Below are positions 47,975 to 56,678 of a stretch of 64,000 nucleotides of DNA, piece by piece. This DNA comes from Sporosarcina limicola (GTDB lineage Bacteria; Bacillota; Bacilli; Bacillales_A; Planococcaceae). Where the stretch lies: contig NZ_JADBEL010000003.1 of NCBI RefSeq assembly GCF_014873855.1, forward strand, positions 62,001-126,000, read 5' to 3'. Every line of letters starts with the position of its first letter. The first letter of the stretch is position 1. The notes beneath the pieces are model-generated. The model saw only the letters and a list, made by a program, of their open reading frames with translations, searched no databases and was not told where the DNA came from. The position numbers were made by a program, and so were the translations under genes.

Positions 47975-48298
47975 ATGAAATATATTAAAAATGAACATGC
48001 TTTTACGCTTATTGAAATGATGATCGTTCTTCTGATCATCTCGGTTCTCATTCTTATAGCAATTCCGAATGTAACAAAACATTCGAAGTCAATTGATGAA
48101 AAAGGATGTGCGGCTTATGTGAAAATGGTCCAAGGACAAGTGGAAGCATATAAGATGGACAAAAAAGAGATACCGACAGTGTTAGATTTGGAAACGAATG
48201 ACTATCTACCAAAAGAATCGAAATGTCCAGATGGTAGGGCACTGTCAATTGATACAGATGGTAAAGTAGAGGCGGCGGGGTCTTCTCTAACCCCATGA
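47975..48298 (+). CDS. comGC: Major pseudopilin ComGC
   Basis: ComGC is the main subunit of the DNA-uptake pseudopilus. The 107-residue prepilin has a short leader cleaved before Phe10 (EHA/FTLIE), Glu at +5, and a long hydrophobic helix. Two cysteines (C45, C84) can form the intramolecular disulfide. AAAGGGG precedes the ATG. The processing peptidase ComC is not in the window. Confidence 0.95.
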   Translation: MKYIKNEHAFTLIEMMIVLLIISVLILIAIPNVTKHSKSIDEKGCAAYVKMVQGQVEAYKMDKKEIPTVLDLETNDYLPKESKCPDGRALSIDTDGKVEAAGSSLTP

Positions 48299-48302
48299 GA
48301 CA

Positions 48303-48743
48303 ATGAGGAAAGAAACGTATACAGGAGGCTTCACGTTTCTTGAATTGCTCCTTGTTCTGTCTATGCTTTCCGTTCTAACGCTAATCATTCTACCATTGGG
48401 TGATAAGTGGATTCAGGAGGCATCTGAAGACGATGCTCTTCAAGCGTTCGTTGCATCCATTTATAATTTACAAGCTTATTCGATGGCAAATAAAGTGTAT
48501 ACAAGATTGGAATTTAAACATTCTGGTACGGTGTACATCACCTCCGCTCCAGGGAAAACCGAATTTTCGAGAACTACTTTACCTAAAGGAATGAAGGTAG
48601 CTGATACGAGTCGCATGAAAGTGGTTGAATTTCATGCGACTGGCAATATCGTGAAATCGGGGACACTCACACTTGAAACGAGTTCCGGACTAACCGAAAT
48701 ACGGTTTCAATTTCAACGTGGGAGGATGATTATCTATGAATGA
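48303..48743 (+). CDS. comGD: Minor pseudopilin ComGD
   Basis: The 146-residue product has a class III leader (TGG/FTFLE), Glu +5 and a hydrophobic N-terminal helix, followed by a globular beta domain (GTVYITSAPGKTEF). It overlaps comGE by 8 nt. Identification rests on prepilin features plus operon order. Confidence 0.88.
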   Translation: MRKETYTGGFTFLELLLVLSMLSVLTLIILPLGDKWIQEASEDDALQAFVASIYNLQAYSMANKVYTRLEFKHSGTVYITSAPGKTEFSRTTLPKGMKVADTSRMKVVEFHATGNIVKSGTLTLETSSGLTEIRFQFQRGRMIIYE

Positions 48744-49032
48744 AGATGGCTATTCTTGGCCTGAAGCGATACTTACGTTAACGGTAGTACTTCTGATTTT
48801 CGGCACACTACTTCCACTAGCCTCGACAATGACCCTGAAGCTACAGTTGAAAAAGTCAGAGATGCATGCAACAGAGGCCGCCCTTCAAGGAGCCATTTTA
48901 TACAGCGCTTACGGTTTGGTAGGGGGCATTCGTCATGTGAATGGGATGGATTATGATTGGACAGTGGAAGGGAATTCAATCTGCGTAACATATAAAGTAG
49001 TAGAAAAAGTGACTAGAAGATGCGTAAATTAA
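48736..49032 (+). CDS. comGE: Minor pseudopilin ComGE
   Basis: The 98-residue product has a short leader (EDG/YSWPE), Glu at +5 and one hydrophobic helix. Sequence conservation is low, as usual for ComGE, and assignment relies on its position. It overlaps both comGD and comGF. Confidence 0.8.
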   Translation: MNEDGYSWPEAILTLTVVLLIFGTLLPLASTMTLKLQLKKSEMHATEAALQGAILYSAYGLVGGIRHVNGMDYDWTVEGNSICVTYKVVEKVTRRCVN

Positions 49033-49469
49033 TGAAAATGACAGATCAGCGGGGCTATACATTGCTTGAAAGTATCTTCCAACTCATGATTATGGTTGCC
49101 TTCATTCAACTATTTCTGTTATTTTTTTTCTGGAAAGAACCTATTGAACAGCAATACTCCGATTATTCTGCAACAGAGTGGGAGTTGTTCTCGATTGATT
49201 TACAGTTATTGCTATCCGATATTAGCGATATTCAGCTACGTGACGAAGGGAGAACTATCCGTATTAGGAATAGCAGGGGAATCATTGATATTAGCCAAAG
49301 TAATACAGTTATTAGACAACAGGTATATGGAAAAGGGCATGTCCCTTTGTTAACGGAAATCCAATCTGTCACGTATGCTTTCGATGGTATGGAATTAGTT
49401 GCTTACGTGACAATGAGAGATGGATCCCATAAAGAGAGGGGGTTTGCGGTTGGGCTTTATTCGAAATGA
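49020..49469 (+). CDS. comGF: Minor pseudopilin ComGF
   Basis: The 149-residue product carries the prepilin site QRG/YTLLE with Glu +5 and a strongly hydrophobic helix (about residues 20-38); the rest matches the ComGF core (TIRIRNSRGIIDIS). ATGs at 49020, 49032 and 49038 are all possible starts; ribosome sites are poor, as expected with overlapping genes. Confidence 0.85.
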   Translation: MRKLMKMTDQRGYTLLESIFQLMIMVAFIQLFLLFFFWKEPIEQQYSDYSATEWELFSIDLQLLLSDISDIQLRDEGRTIRIRNSRGIIDISQSNTVIRQQVYGKGHVPLLTEIQSVTYAFDGMELVAYVTMRDGSHKERGFAVGLYSK

Positions 49470-49629
49470 AGATGGTGCAATGCTCGCGGCAGCGATTGTT
49501 TTATTATTTTTCGTCAGCCTCTTTCTTTTCTCACTCGTTTCATGGCATGATAGTCTATATAAGACATACGATTCGCTTGAAACGTATTACGAAAATGAAA
49601 CGATGAGAATAATGAAACGGGACGGGTGA
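49450..49629 (+). CDS. comGG: Short ComGG-like protein
   Basis: The 59-residue product has one hydrophobic helix (AMLAAAIVLLFFVSLFLFSLVSW) and a charged tail. It is about half the length of B. subtilis ComGG and lacks Glu +5, yet it occupies the comGG position and overlaps comGF. TTG 49450 is chosen because GAGAGGGGG lies 7 nt upstream. Confidence 0.7.
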   Translation: MGFIRNEDGAMLAAAIVLLFFVSLFLFSLVSWHDSLYKTYDSLETYYENETMRIMKRDG

Positions 49630-49659
49630 TTGAATCGGTCCTGAAAAATGGGTGATGAC

Positions 49660-50175
49660 ATGAGGAAAGTATATTTAATTGGGTTTATGGGATGTGGAAA
49701 AAGTGTGATAGGCAAACGACTTAGTTTTGCGACGAAAATGCCATTTTATGATATGGATTATGAAATTGTCAAAAAGACTGGGATGACAATTCCTGAAATT
49801 TTCGAATCATATGGGGAAGAACGTTTTCGTGACATGGAGACGGAGTTTCTCCGTACGTTCCGTGATGAGTCTTGTATTATTGCGACAGGAGGAGGCGTAC
49901 CAATGCGTAAAGAAAACCGTGAGATTATGCGAAAATCGGGTCTCGTATTTTATCTCAATGCACCGTTTCGCGATATTTGGCGCCGGATTTCCACAGATCG
50001 AAATCGACCCATTGTCCAGCAATCGACGAGAGCTGATGTTGAAAAGTTATACAATGATCGGAAGCCGCATTATTTTAATAATGCTCATTTTAAGGTTGAA
50101 ACAGAGCGAAGAACGTTACGAGAAATTACGGATTATATGGCGTTTCAAGTTGGGCGGCTAAAGGGGGATAAATAG
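49660..50175 (+). CDS. aroK: Shikimate kinase
   Basis: AroK phosphorylates shikimate in aromatic amino-acid synthesis. The 171-residue product has Walker A GFMGCGKS (8-15), the shikimate-binding GGGVPMR and lid arginines (DRNRPIV). ATG 49660 is preferred because GGTGAT is 3 nt upstream, though ATG 49648 in frame is possible. It lies between comG and the gcv genes as in B. subtilis; aroQ of the same pathway is at 60998. Confidence 0.93.
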   Translation: MRKVYLIGFMGCGKSVIGKRLSFATKMPFYDMDYEIVKKTGMTIPEIFESYGEERFRDMETEFLRTFRDESCIIATGGGVPMRKENREIMRKSGLVFYLNAPFRDIWRRISTDRNRPIVQQSTRADVEKLYNDRKPHYFNNAHFKVETERRTLREITDYMAFQVGRLKGDK

Positions 50176-50315
50176 AGAAGTGGCAAAATCATTCGTAAAC
50201 TTCTGTTTTTTGTTTGATGAAGTTAGATGACTATTCAAATTACTAAGCTAAACACGTACGTTGGATTGAATGCTATTCAAATTGTTCGTTAAAAACAACT
50301 GCTAGCTAAAATGTA

Positions 50316-50344
50316 TTGCGCTTACAGAAACGAAATGTTAAGAT
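50316..50344 (+). promoter_or_regulatory. Promoter of the gcv operon
   Basis: TTGCGC (50316-50321), a 17-nt spacer and TAAGAT (50339-50344) lie about 70 nt upstream of the glycine riboswitch. Confidence 0.5.
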
Positions 50345-50414
50345 ATAAGGCGAAAGGGCATTAGTTGTCCGAATCTTATTCGTTTTCATTTCAATTGAAT
50401 AACGCGAATGATTG

Positions 50415-50576
50415 TATGGGGAGAGCACGCTTGGGCGTCGCCGAAGGAGCAAGTAACTGAAGTTATGAATCTCTCAGGTAACAAGACTCGTACATGACGC
50501 AACTCTGGAGAGTGCCGGCATAGATCGGCCACCAACGAGGAAAGCCGCAAGGTCAAACTTTCAGGTACAAGGACAG
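50415..50576 (+). promoter_or_regulatory. Tandem glycine riboswitch
   Basis: Two glycine aptamers in series are recognisable. The first runs GGGGAGAGC ... CGCCGAAGGAGCAA ... CTCTCAGGTAACAAG, and the second CTGGAGAG ... CCACCAACGAGGAAAG ... CTTTCAGGTACAAGGACAG. The linker holds ACTCGTACATGACGC. It precedes gcvT-gcvPA-gcvPB, the classic target: glycine binding should favour read-through of the terminator that follows. Confidence 0.95.
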
Positions 50577-50610
50577 GGGTTCTCTTAAAAGGGGGACTTC
50601 TGTCCTTTTT
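50569..50610 (+). terminator. Riboswitch-controlled terminator
   Basis: AAGGACAG at the 3' end of the second aptamer can pair with CTGTCCTT at 50599-50606, followed by T residues. Because its 5' arm is part of the aptamer's closing stem, glycine binding and termination are mutually exclusive. Confidence 0.8.
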
Positions 50611-50611
50611 C

Positions 50612-50661
50612 ATCCCGTATTAACGGGCAGGAACCCCCCACTGATTGAAGATTAACTTTAT
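50612..50661 (+). repeat. Dispersed repeat, copy 2 (gcv leader)
   Basis: ATCCCGTATTAACGGGCAGG ... CCCCACTGATTGAAG ... TTAACTTTA lies between the riboswitch terminator and gcvT, so it is part of the gcv mRNA leader. Confidence 0.7.
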
Positions 50662-50692
50662 CAAAGTTATGAATTTAAAGGAGGAAAAGGCT

Positions 50693-51790
50693 ATGGCAGA
50701 AGTGTTAAAGCGTACTGTACTTTTCGATAGTTATGCTGCGTTTGGTGGAAAGACAATCGATTTTGGCGGTTGGGAATTACCTGTTCAATTTTCGAGTATT
50801 AAAGCTGAACATGAAGCGGTCCGTACTAAAGCAGGTTTGTTTGACGTATCGCATATGGGTGAAGTAGTAGTTAGTGGTGAAGGCGCACTATCCTTTCTAC
50901 AAAAGATTGTGACGAATGATGTTTCAAAATTGAAAGATGGTCAAGCTCAATATACAGCGATGTGTTATCAGGATGGTGGGACTGTTGATGACCTCCTTAT
51001 TTATAAACGTGGAGACAATGACTACCTACTCGTTGTAAATGCATCGAATATAGACAAAGATCTTGAGTGGATGAAAAAATTCGCGACAGACACTGTTTTG
51101 ATTGAAGACAAGTCATCTTCATACGCACTACTTGCTTTACAAGGTCCTATAGCGCAAGAAGTTCTACAAAAAATGACAGACGAGCCACTTGCAGATATCA
51201 AGTTTTTCCGTTTTAAGGAAAATGTCAACGTCGCTGGCCATGACGTGCTAGTTTCGCGTACAGGTTACACAGGTGAAGATGGTTTCGAAATTTACGGCTC
51301 ACCTGAAGCGATTGTTGCGCTATGGCCGGCAATTCTTGAAGCTGGTAAAAGTGAAGGTGTGGTTCCAGCGGGCCTTGGCGCACGTGATACACTTCGTTTC
51401 GAAGCGGGATTACCACTTTACGGACAAGAATTATCAAAAGATATTTCGCCGCTTGAAACTGGACTTGGCTTTGTTGTGAAAGTGAACAAAGAAGAGGACT
51501 TTAACGGTAAAGAAGCACTTTCATCCCAAAAAGAGAATGGCGTTCCGCGTAAGTTAGTCGGTATCGAAATGATTGATAAAGGGATTCCGCGTACAGGTTA
51601 TAAAGTATTCCTTGGTGACGATGAAATTGGTGAAGTTACGACGGGTACTCAATCACCTACACTTAAAAAGAATATCGGCTTTGCGCTACTCAAAAGTGCA
51701 CATACGGAAGTAGGTACAGAAGTTGAAGTTGAAATTCGTAATAAGCGGTTGAAAGCGGTACTAATTGCAACACCATTCTATAAACGCTAA
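50693..51790 (+). CDS. gcvT: Glycine cleavage system T protein (aminomethyltransferase)
   Basis: GcvT transfers the aminomethyl group from lipoyl-GcvH to tetrahydrofolate, releasing ammonia. The 365-residue product has the folate-binding domains ([29 protein letters not shown]) and the C-terminal barrel. ATG 50693 follows AAAGGAGG. gcvH is not in the window, normal for this locus; lipM for lipoylation is nearby at 58495. Confidence 0.97.
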   Translation: MAEVLKRTVLFDSYAAFGGKTIDFGGWELPVQFSSIKAEHEAVRTKAGLFDVSHMGEVVVSGEGALSFLQKIVTNDVSKLKDGQAQYTAMCYQDGGTVDDLLIYKRGDNDYLLVVNASNIDKDLEWMKKFATDTVLIEDKSSSYALLALQGPIAQEVLQKMTDEPLADIKFFRFKENVNVAGHDVLVSRTGYTGEDGFEIYGSPEAIVALWPAILEAGKSEGVVPAGLGARDTLRFEAGLPLYGQELSKDISPLETGLGFVVKVNKEEDFNGKEALSSQKENGVPRKLVGIEMIDKGIPRTGYKVFLGDDEIGEVTTGTQSPTLKKNIGFALLKSAHTEVGTEVEVEIRNKRLKAVLIATPFYKR

Positions 51791-51821
51791 TTATTAACAT
51801 AGGAAAAGGGGTTAACTGGAC

Positions 51822-53171
51822 ATGAAGCAGCATCGTTATATTCCAATGACTGAAACTGATTGCGACGAAATGTTGAGCGCTATCGGAATTTCATCTGTAG
51901 ACGAACTATTTGCAGATATTCCTGAACAAGTTCGATTCAAAGGTGAGCTTGCTATTAAAAAAGCGAAATCTGAATCTGCACTAACTAAAGAACTAGCACA
52001 ACTGGCTGCTAAAAATGCAGACTCACGTACATATGCATCATTCCTTGGTGCAGGTGTCTACGATCACTATAGACCAATCATCGTCGACCATGTCATTTCG
52101 CGTTCTGAGTTCTATACGGCATACACGCCTTATCAACCTGAAATTTCACAGGGTGAATTGCAAGCTATTTTTGAATTCCAAACAATGATTTGCGAATTGA
52201 CTGGTATGGATCTTGCAAACTCTTCTATGTACGATGGCGGAACAGCCCTTGCTGAAGCGGGTACACTTGTAGCGGGTCATACACGTAGGAAGAAACTTTT
52301 CGTTTCAGAAGCGGTTCACCCGGAAGCACGTGATGTTGTACGCTCTTATGCCACTGGTCAATCGATTGAAGTCGTTATCATTCCACAAAAAGATGGCGTA
52401 ACCGATATTGCTAGATTGGAAGAGATGATTGATGAAGAAACGGCTGGCGTTCTTGTTCAGTACCCGAACTTCTTTGGTCAGATTGAAGACATTCAAAAAA
52501 TTGGTGAAATTGCACATGATAAAGGCAGTTTGTTTGTAGTGTCTTCGAATCCACTTGCACTCGGCGTATTGACACCTCCAGGGAAACTTGGTGCGGACAT
52601 TACTGTAGGAGATGCACAACCATTTGGAATCCCTGAACAGTTCGGTGGGCCACATTGTGGTTACTTCGCTGTCACTAAAAAATTGATGCGTAAAGTACCT
52701 GGACGTCTTGTTGGAGAAACGACTGACGATGAAGGACGACGTGGCTACGTATTGACGCTTCAAGCACGTGAGCAACATATCCGTCGCGACAAAGCGACAT
52801 CTAATATCTGCTCGAACCAAGCATTGAACGCACTTGCGGCTTCCGTTGCTATGACAGCTCTCGGAAAAGAAGGCGCAAAAGAGATTGCTTATCAGAACAT
52901 CGCAAAAACGCATTATGCGAAAGGTGCATTTGAAAAAGCTGGCTTCGAAGTGAAGTTCGGTGGAGCACATTTCAACGAGATTGTTGTTAATTGTAAAAAA
53001 TCCGTAAAGGAAATGAATGCCCAATTATTCACAAAAGGGATTATTGGCGGTTATGACCTTGGTTTAACATACCCAGAACTTGCGAATCACGTACTGATTG
53101 CTGTTACAGAACAACGTACGAAAGAAGAGATTGATGCACTTGTGCAAGAAATGGAGGCCCTTCATGCATAA
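51822..53171 (+). CDS. gcvPA: Glycine dehydrogenase subunit 1 (P protein, alpha)
   Basis: The 449-residue non-PLP-binding half of the two-subunit P protein, which decarboxylates glycine onto lipoyl-GcvH. It shows RYIPMTETD at the N-terminus, [12 protein letters not shown] and [16 protein letters not shown]. It overlaps gcvPB by 8 nt, so the subunits are made in step. Confidence 0.97.
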   Translation: MKQHRYIPMTETDCDEMLSAIGISSVDELFADIPEQVRFKGELAIKKAKSESALTKELAQLAAKNADSRTYASFLGAGVYDHYRPIIVDHVISRSEFYTAYTPYQPEISQGELQAIFEFQTMICELTGMDLANSSMYDGGTALAEAGTLVAGHTRRKKLFVSEAVHPEARDVVRSYATGQSIEVVIIPQKDGVTDIARLEEMIDEETAGVLVQYPNFFGQIEDIQKIGEIAHDKGSLFVVSSNPLALGVLTPPGKLGADITVGDAQPFGIPEQFGGPHCGYFAVTKKLMRKVPGRLVGETTDDEGRRGYVLTLQAREQHIRRDKATSNICSNQALNALAASVAMTALGKEGAKEIAYQNIAKTHYAKGAFEKAGFEVKFGGAHFNEIVVNCKKSVKEMNAQLFTKGIIGGYDLGLTYPELANHVLIAVTEQRTKEEIDALVQEMEALHA

Positions 53172-54624
53172 AGATAATCAGCCGTTAATTTTTGAAATTA
53201 CTAAAGCTGGGCGTGTAGGTTACAGTCTAACTGAACTAGATGTACCTGAAGTAGATCTCTCTAGTTTAATGCCAGATGGATTTATCAGAAAAGAAGACGC
53301 TGAACTTCCTGAGGTTTCTGAACTGGATATCATGCGTCACTACACAGCTCTTTCTAACCGAAATCATGGGGTAGATAATGGATTCTATCCACTTGGTTCT
53401 TGTACGATGAAATATAATCCAAAAATTAACGAGTCAGTTGCTCGTTTCCCTGGATTTGCTAACATTCATCCACTTCAAGATGAGTCGACAGTGCAAGGTG
53501 CACTAGAAATGATTTATGATCTACAGGAGCATTTGAATGAGATTACAGGGATGGATGAAACAACACTTCAACCAGCTGCAGGAGCACATGGTGAATGGAC
53601 TGCTCTTATGATGATTCGTGCATTCCATGAAGCAAATGGGGATTTCAACCGGACAAAAGTTCTTGTACCTGACTCTGCTCACGGGACAAATCCTGCTTCT
53701 GCTACAGTTGCCGGTTTCGATACAGTAACTGTCAAGTCGAATGAGAGTGGTCTTGTTGATATTGAAGATTTGAAGTCAAAAGTAGGCCCTGATACGGCTG
53801 CGCTGATGTTGACGAATCCGAATACACTCGGACTTTTTGAAGAAGATATTCTTGAAATGGCTACCATCGTTCATGGTGTTGGCGGTAAATTGTATTATGA
53901 TGGCGCGAATTTGAATGCTGTTATGTCCAAAGCACGCCCTGGAGATATGGGCTTTGATGCGGTTCACTTGAACTTGCACAAGACATTTACAGGACCACAC
54001 GGCGGCGGCGGACCTGGTTCAGGACCTGTCGGTGTGAAGAAGGATCTTATTCCATTCCTACCTAAACCAGTTCTTGTGAAAAAAGAAGATATATATACAT
54101 TCGAATATGATCGCCCACAGTCAATTGGACGTGTAAAACCATTCTATGGTAACTTTGGTATCTACCTACGTGCTTATACGTATATCCGCACGATGGGTCC
54201 TGATGGCTTGAAGGCTGTTACGGAATATGCAGTTCTCAATGCGAACTATATGATGCGTAAATTGGAACCTTATTTTGACTTACCTTATACACAGCATTGT
54301 AAACACGAATTCGTGCTGTCAGGTCGGCGTCAGAAAAAACTAGGTGTTCGAACGTTGGATATGGCGAAACGTCTCCTAGATTTCGGCTATCACCCACCAA
54401 CAATCTACTTCCCACTTAACGTTGAAGAGGGCATGATGATTGAGCCGACAGAAACAGAATCGAAAGAAACACTTGACTCGTTCATCGATGCGATGATTCA
54501 AATCGCGAAGGAAGTCGAAGAGAATCCTGAAGTGGTACAAAATGCACCACATACAACAGTCATCAATCGTCTTGATGAAACAAAAGCGGCACGTCAACCA
54601 GTACTGCGCTATATCAAAAAGTAA
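53164..54624 (+). CDS. gcvPB: Glycine dehydrogenase subunit 2 (P protein, beta)
   Basis: The 486-residue PLP-binding half of the P protein. The Schiff-base lysine is K273 ([18 protein letters not shown]). ATG 53164 follows GGAGG inside the end of gcvPA. A terminator follows, closing the operon. Confidence 0.97.
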   Translation: MHKDNQPLIFEITKAGRVGYSLTELDVPEVDLSSLMPDGFIRKEDAELPEVSELDIMRHYTALSNRNHGVDNGFYPLGSCTMKYNPKINESVARFPGFANIHPLQDESTVQGALEMIYDLQEHLNEITGMDETTLQPAAGAHGEWTALMMIRAFHEANGDFNRTKVLVPDSAHGTNPASATVAGFDTVTVKSNESGLVDIEDLKSKVGPDTAALMLTNPNTLGLFEEDILEMATIVHGVGGKLYYDGANLNAVMSKARPGDMGFDAVHLNLHKTFTGPHGGGGPGSGPVGVKKDLIPFLPKPVLVKKEDIYTFEYDRPQSIGRVKPFYGNFGIYLRAYTYIRTMGPDGLKAVTEYAVLNANYMMRKLEPYFDLPYTQHCKHEFVLSGRRQKKLGVRTLDMAKRLLDFGYHPPTIYFPLNVEEGMMIEPTETESKETLDSFIDAMIQIAKEVEENPEVVQNAPHTTVINRLDETKAARQPVLRYIKK

Positions 54625-54710
54625 GAACGCTGTAACATTAAGGGCAAATGATTGTACATGAGATTAATTAAAATCATATATTGTCCATAAAGTTGCATAT
54701 AGTATTAAAA

Positions 54711-54749
54711 AAGTACATCACTAAGATAATTTAGTGGTGTACTTTTTTT
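54711..54749 (+). terminator. Terminator of the gcv operon
   Basis: AAGTACATCACTAA and TTTAGTGGTGTACTT form a long stem (G-U pairs allowed), followed by seven T residues. Confidence 0.9.
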
Positions 54750-54867
54750 GTAAAGAAGAGCATAAAATGGTGAATTTAAGATAAGCATGAGTCTTTTTCA
54801 ATTAACCTAAGTTTCGGAAAAATATTTATAAAAGGCATGAAAAGAGCCGGAAATGACCATTTCCCAC

Positions 54868-55139
54868 TTCGGAAACCCCTATATTAAAGGATTACGCTTT
54901 TTAATTTTGAATTGTAGTGACCTAAGGAAAAGTCGTGGTAGGGTGGACAGTATTGTTCTGTTCTGCTATCGTAATTATCGAAGAAGTCGGACTATTTAAT
55001 AGAAGTGCGATAAGCATACATTTATGAAAAAAAGGTTGGTAATGATGACGTTAATAGGAAAGTGTGAAATAACAGATAAAGGTTTGTAGTGACCAAACAA
55101 AAAACAGAAATGCCGCTATATAGGGATTTCGAAGCCCTC
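54868..55139. repeat. Degenerate element with inverted ends
   Basis: TTCGGAAACCCCTATAT near the left edge is imperfectly inverted at the right edge (minus strand TTCGAAATCCCTATAT), about 240 bp apart. Inside, TTGTAGTGACC occurs twice (54912 and 55084). No gene of convincing length is present; one 21-codon frame (55023-55089) has no family. It looks like the decayed remnant of a small transposable element. The wider gene-free stretch 54625-55306 also holds the gcv terminator and dispersed repeat copy 3. Confidence 0.45.
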
Positions 55140-55166
55140 CAATCGAAAGTTGGGTTAAGATTCTTT

Positions 55167-55210
55167 ATCCCGCATTAAGGGGCAGTACCCCACTGAATTG
55201 TCTACACTTT
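55167..55210 (+). repeat. Dispersed repeat, copy 3 (upstream of the Nudix gene)
   Basis: ATCCCGCATTAAGGGGCAGT followed by ACCCCACTGAATTG matches the head of copies 1 and 2; the tail has decayed. Confidence 0.65.
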
Positions 55211-55306
55211 GCATTTGTCTTCCCACTTATTGAAATGGGAGACTTCTGTTGAATGAAGTTAAAATACAGCGAACGGATTATGGACAACGATAGGAGAGTA
55301 TCTAAA

Positions 55307-55765
55307 ATGGGAATAAGAAATTCAGCAAAAGCAGTTATTATTAAAGAAGAGAAATTACTAACCATAAAAATGCATGAAAATGGTGGAACGTATTATATTC
55401 TACCTGGCGGCGGTCAAGAACATGGTGAAAATCTTCATCAAGCATTAGAAAGAGAGTGCAAAGAAGAGTTAGGTGCGGAAGTTGAAATTGGAGAATTGCT
55501 ATTTGTACGTGAATATATTGGGAAAAACCATGAACTAGCTGCCTATCATTCTCATGCACATCAAACTGAATTTATGTTTTTGTGTAATGTTAATCAAGAT
55601 ACTTTTAATAATGGAATTAGTCCAGACAAGGGTCAAATAGGGACAGAATGGTTACTAATTAATGAATTGCTAGAATATAATATATTTCCCCGAGCATTGA
55701 GAAGTCATTTGATTTCTTATTTTGAGAAAGGAAAAGTTGCAACTTATATAGGTGATATTAATTAA
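55307..55765 (+). CDS. Nudix hydrolase
   Basis: The 152-residue product has a complete Nudix box: G35, E41, R49-E50, E53-E54, G56, matching GX5EX7REUXEEXGU. Nudix enzymes hydrolyse nucleoside diphosphate derivatives; the substrate cannot be inferred. ATG 55307 follows GGAGAG. The gene is AT-rich relative to its neighbours and sits among repeats in a region absent from the B. subtilis layout, which suggests acquisition. Confidence 0.88.
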   Translation: MGIRNSAKAVIIKEEKLLTIKMHENGGTYYILPGGGQEHGENLHQALERECKEELGAEVEIGELLFVREYIGKNHELAAYHSHAHQTEFMFLCNVNQDTFNNGISPDKGQIGTEWLLINELLEYNIFPRALRSHLISYFEKGKVATYIGDIN

Positions 55766-55857
55766 ATACATTCAAGCATTTTGCTACTAACGAGGCGCAA
55801 GTATCGAAACAACGATAATGTTTTTTTCTTCTTAAAATAATTTGGGTTAGTAAAATA

Positions 55858-56020
55858 GGCTCAACACCGAAACATGTACTTGACTTTTCAACAACTGAGA
55901 CCTCATCATTACATTCCAGTAAAATCGGTTGTTTGCTATTACTTTCAACTGCAGAGGGTACGAAATATAGATATTTTTTGTATAGCTTTTCATGTCAAGA
56001 ACAGACTTTGGTGTTGAGCC
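55858..56020. mobile_element. 163-bp MITE with 27-bp inverted ends and 8-bp target duplication
   Basis: The ends begin GGCTCAACACC and the 27-bp terminal repeats (55858-55884 and 55994-56020) match at 22 of 27 positions. The element is flanked by a perfect direct repeat GTAAAATA (55850-55857 and 56021-56028), a target-site duplication. There is no coding capacity. An 8-bp duplication with GGCTC ends is compatible with the ISL3 family, but that assignment is inference. It occupies most of the 310-bp gap between the Nudix and ASCH genes. Confidence 0.85.
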
Positions 56021-56075
56021 GTAAAATAAGGATTAATAATTGAAATGTTGAAATACAAAATAGAGGTGAAGTAAA

Positions 56076-56414
56076 ATGGTACATCAAATGGGGTTATATG
56101 AAGAGTATTTTCAAGCAATTAAAGAAGGGAAAAAGACGGTTGAGGTACGCTTAAACGACGAGAATAGAAGAAAAATTAAAGTAGGCGATATCATTGAATT
56201 TATAAGAGTACCTGAACGAAACGAAACATTAAAAGTTCAAGTTTCAGAGTTAAGAAAATATGATACTTTTGAAAAAATGTATAAGGATATTCCGCTTCAA
56301 AATTTTGATTGTGAAGGTTGGACAATGGAAAAAATGGTGGAAGGAACCTATGAAGTATATACGCCGGAACAAGAAAAACAATGGGGAACATTGGCTATCA
56401 CAATAAAGTATTAA
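56076..56414 (+). CDS. ASCH-domain protein
   Basis: The 112-residue product matches the ASCH fold (PUA-like, proposed RNA-binding): YFQAIKEGKKTVEVRLNDENRRKIKVGDIIEFIR, with the Gly-Lys-Lys-T-x-E-x-R pattern. ASCH proteins are linked to translation control or modified-nucleoside metabolism; this one's role is unknown. GAGGTGAAG precedes the ATG. It lies in the accessory patch beside the MITE, AT-rich, probably acquired with the Nudix gene. Confidence 0.85.
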   Translation: MVHQMGLYEEYFQAIKEGKKTVEVRLNDENRRKIKVGDIIEFIRVPERNETLKVQVSELRKYDTFEKMYKDIPLQNFDCEGWTMEKMVEGTYEVYTPEQEKQWGTLAITIKY

Positions 56415-56561
56415 ACCAAAATCACTTTAACTATCAGGTGCGTTTTCATGATATGTAGGAATGCTTTTCACGGATGAGGCAGGTTACTGAGTGAGTTGCG
56501 ATTATCAAGCATTTTGAAACATAGTTGGATCTAAACGTAAAATAAAGAACAAGATGAAAAA

Positions 56562-56601
56562 GGATAGATAAGGCACATATTATCTGCTTTATCTATTCTT
56601 T
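56562..56601. terminator. Terminator after the ASCH gene
   Basis: AGATAAGGCA and TGCTTTATCT pair (one G-U) and are followed by TTCTTTTT. The gap 56415-56678 holds nothing else obvious. Confidence 0.7.
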
Positions 56602-56678
56602 TTCCCCTTATATATTGGGTAATTGTAAATGAGTTTCTTCTTTCAACAAGTCAATAATAAAACAATTGGCTCCTCCTT

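Noticed and set aside
50311..50330. cre-like sequence (GCGCTTACA) in the gcv promoter
   Set aside because: Only the right half matches the CcpA consensus (about 10 of 14), and the glycine riboswitch already explains control.
52305..53024. 239-codon minus-strand frame inside gcvPA
   Set aside because: Antisense shadow of a strongly conserved coding sequence; no start signal and no recognisable family.
55023..55089. 21-codon frame in the accessory patch
   Set aside because: No family, no good ribosome site, and it lies within a decayed repeat.
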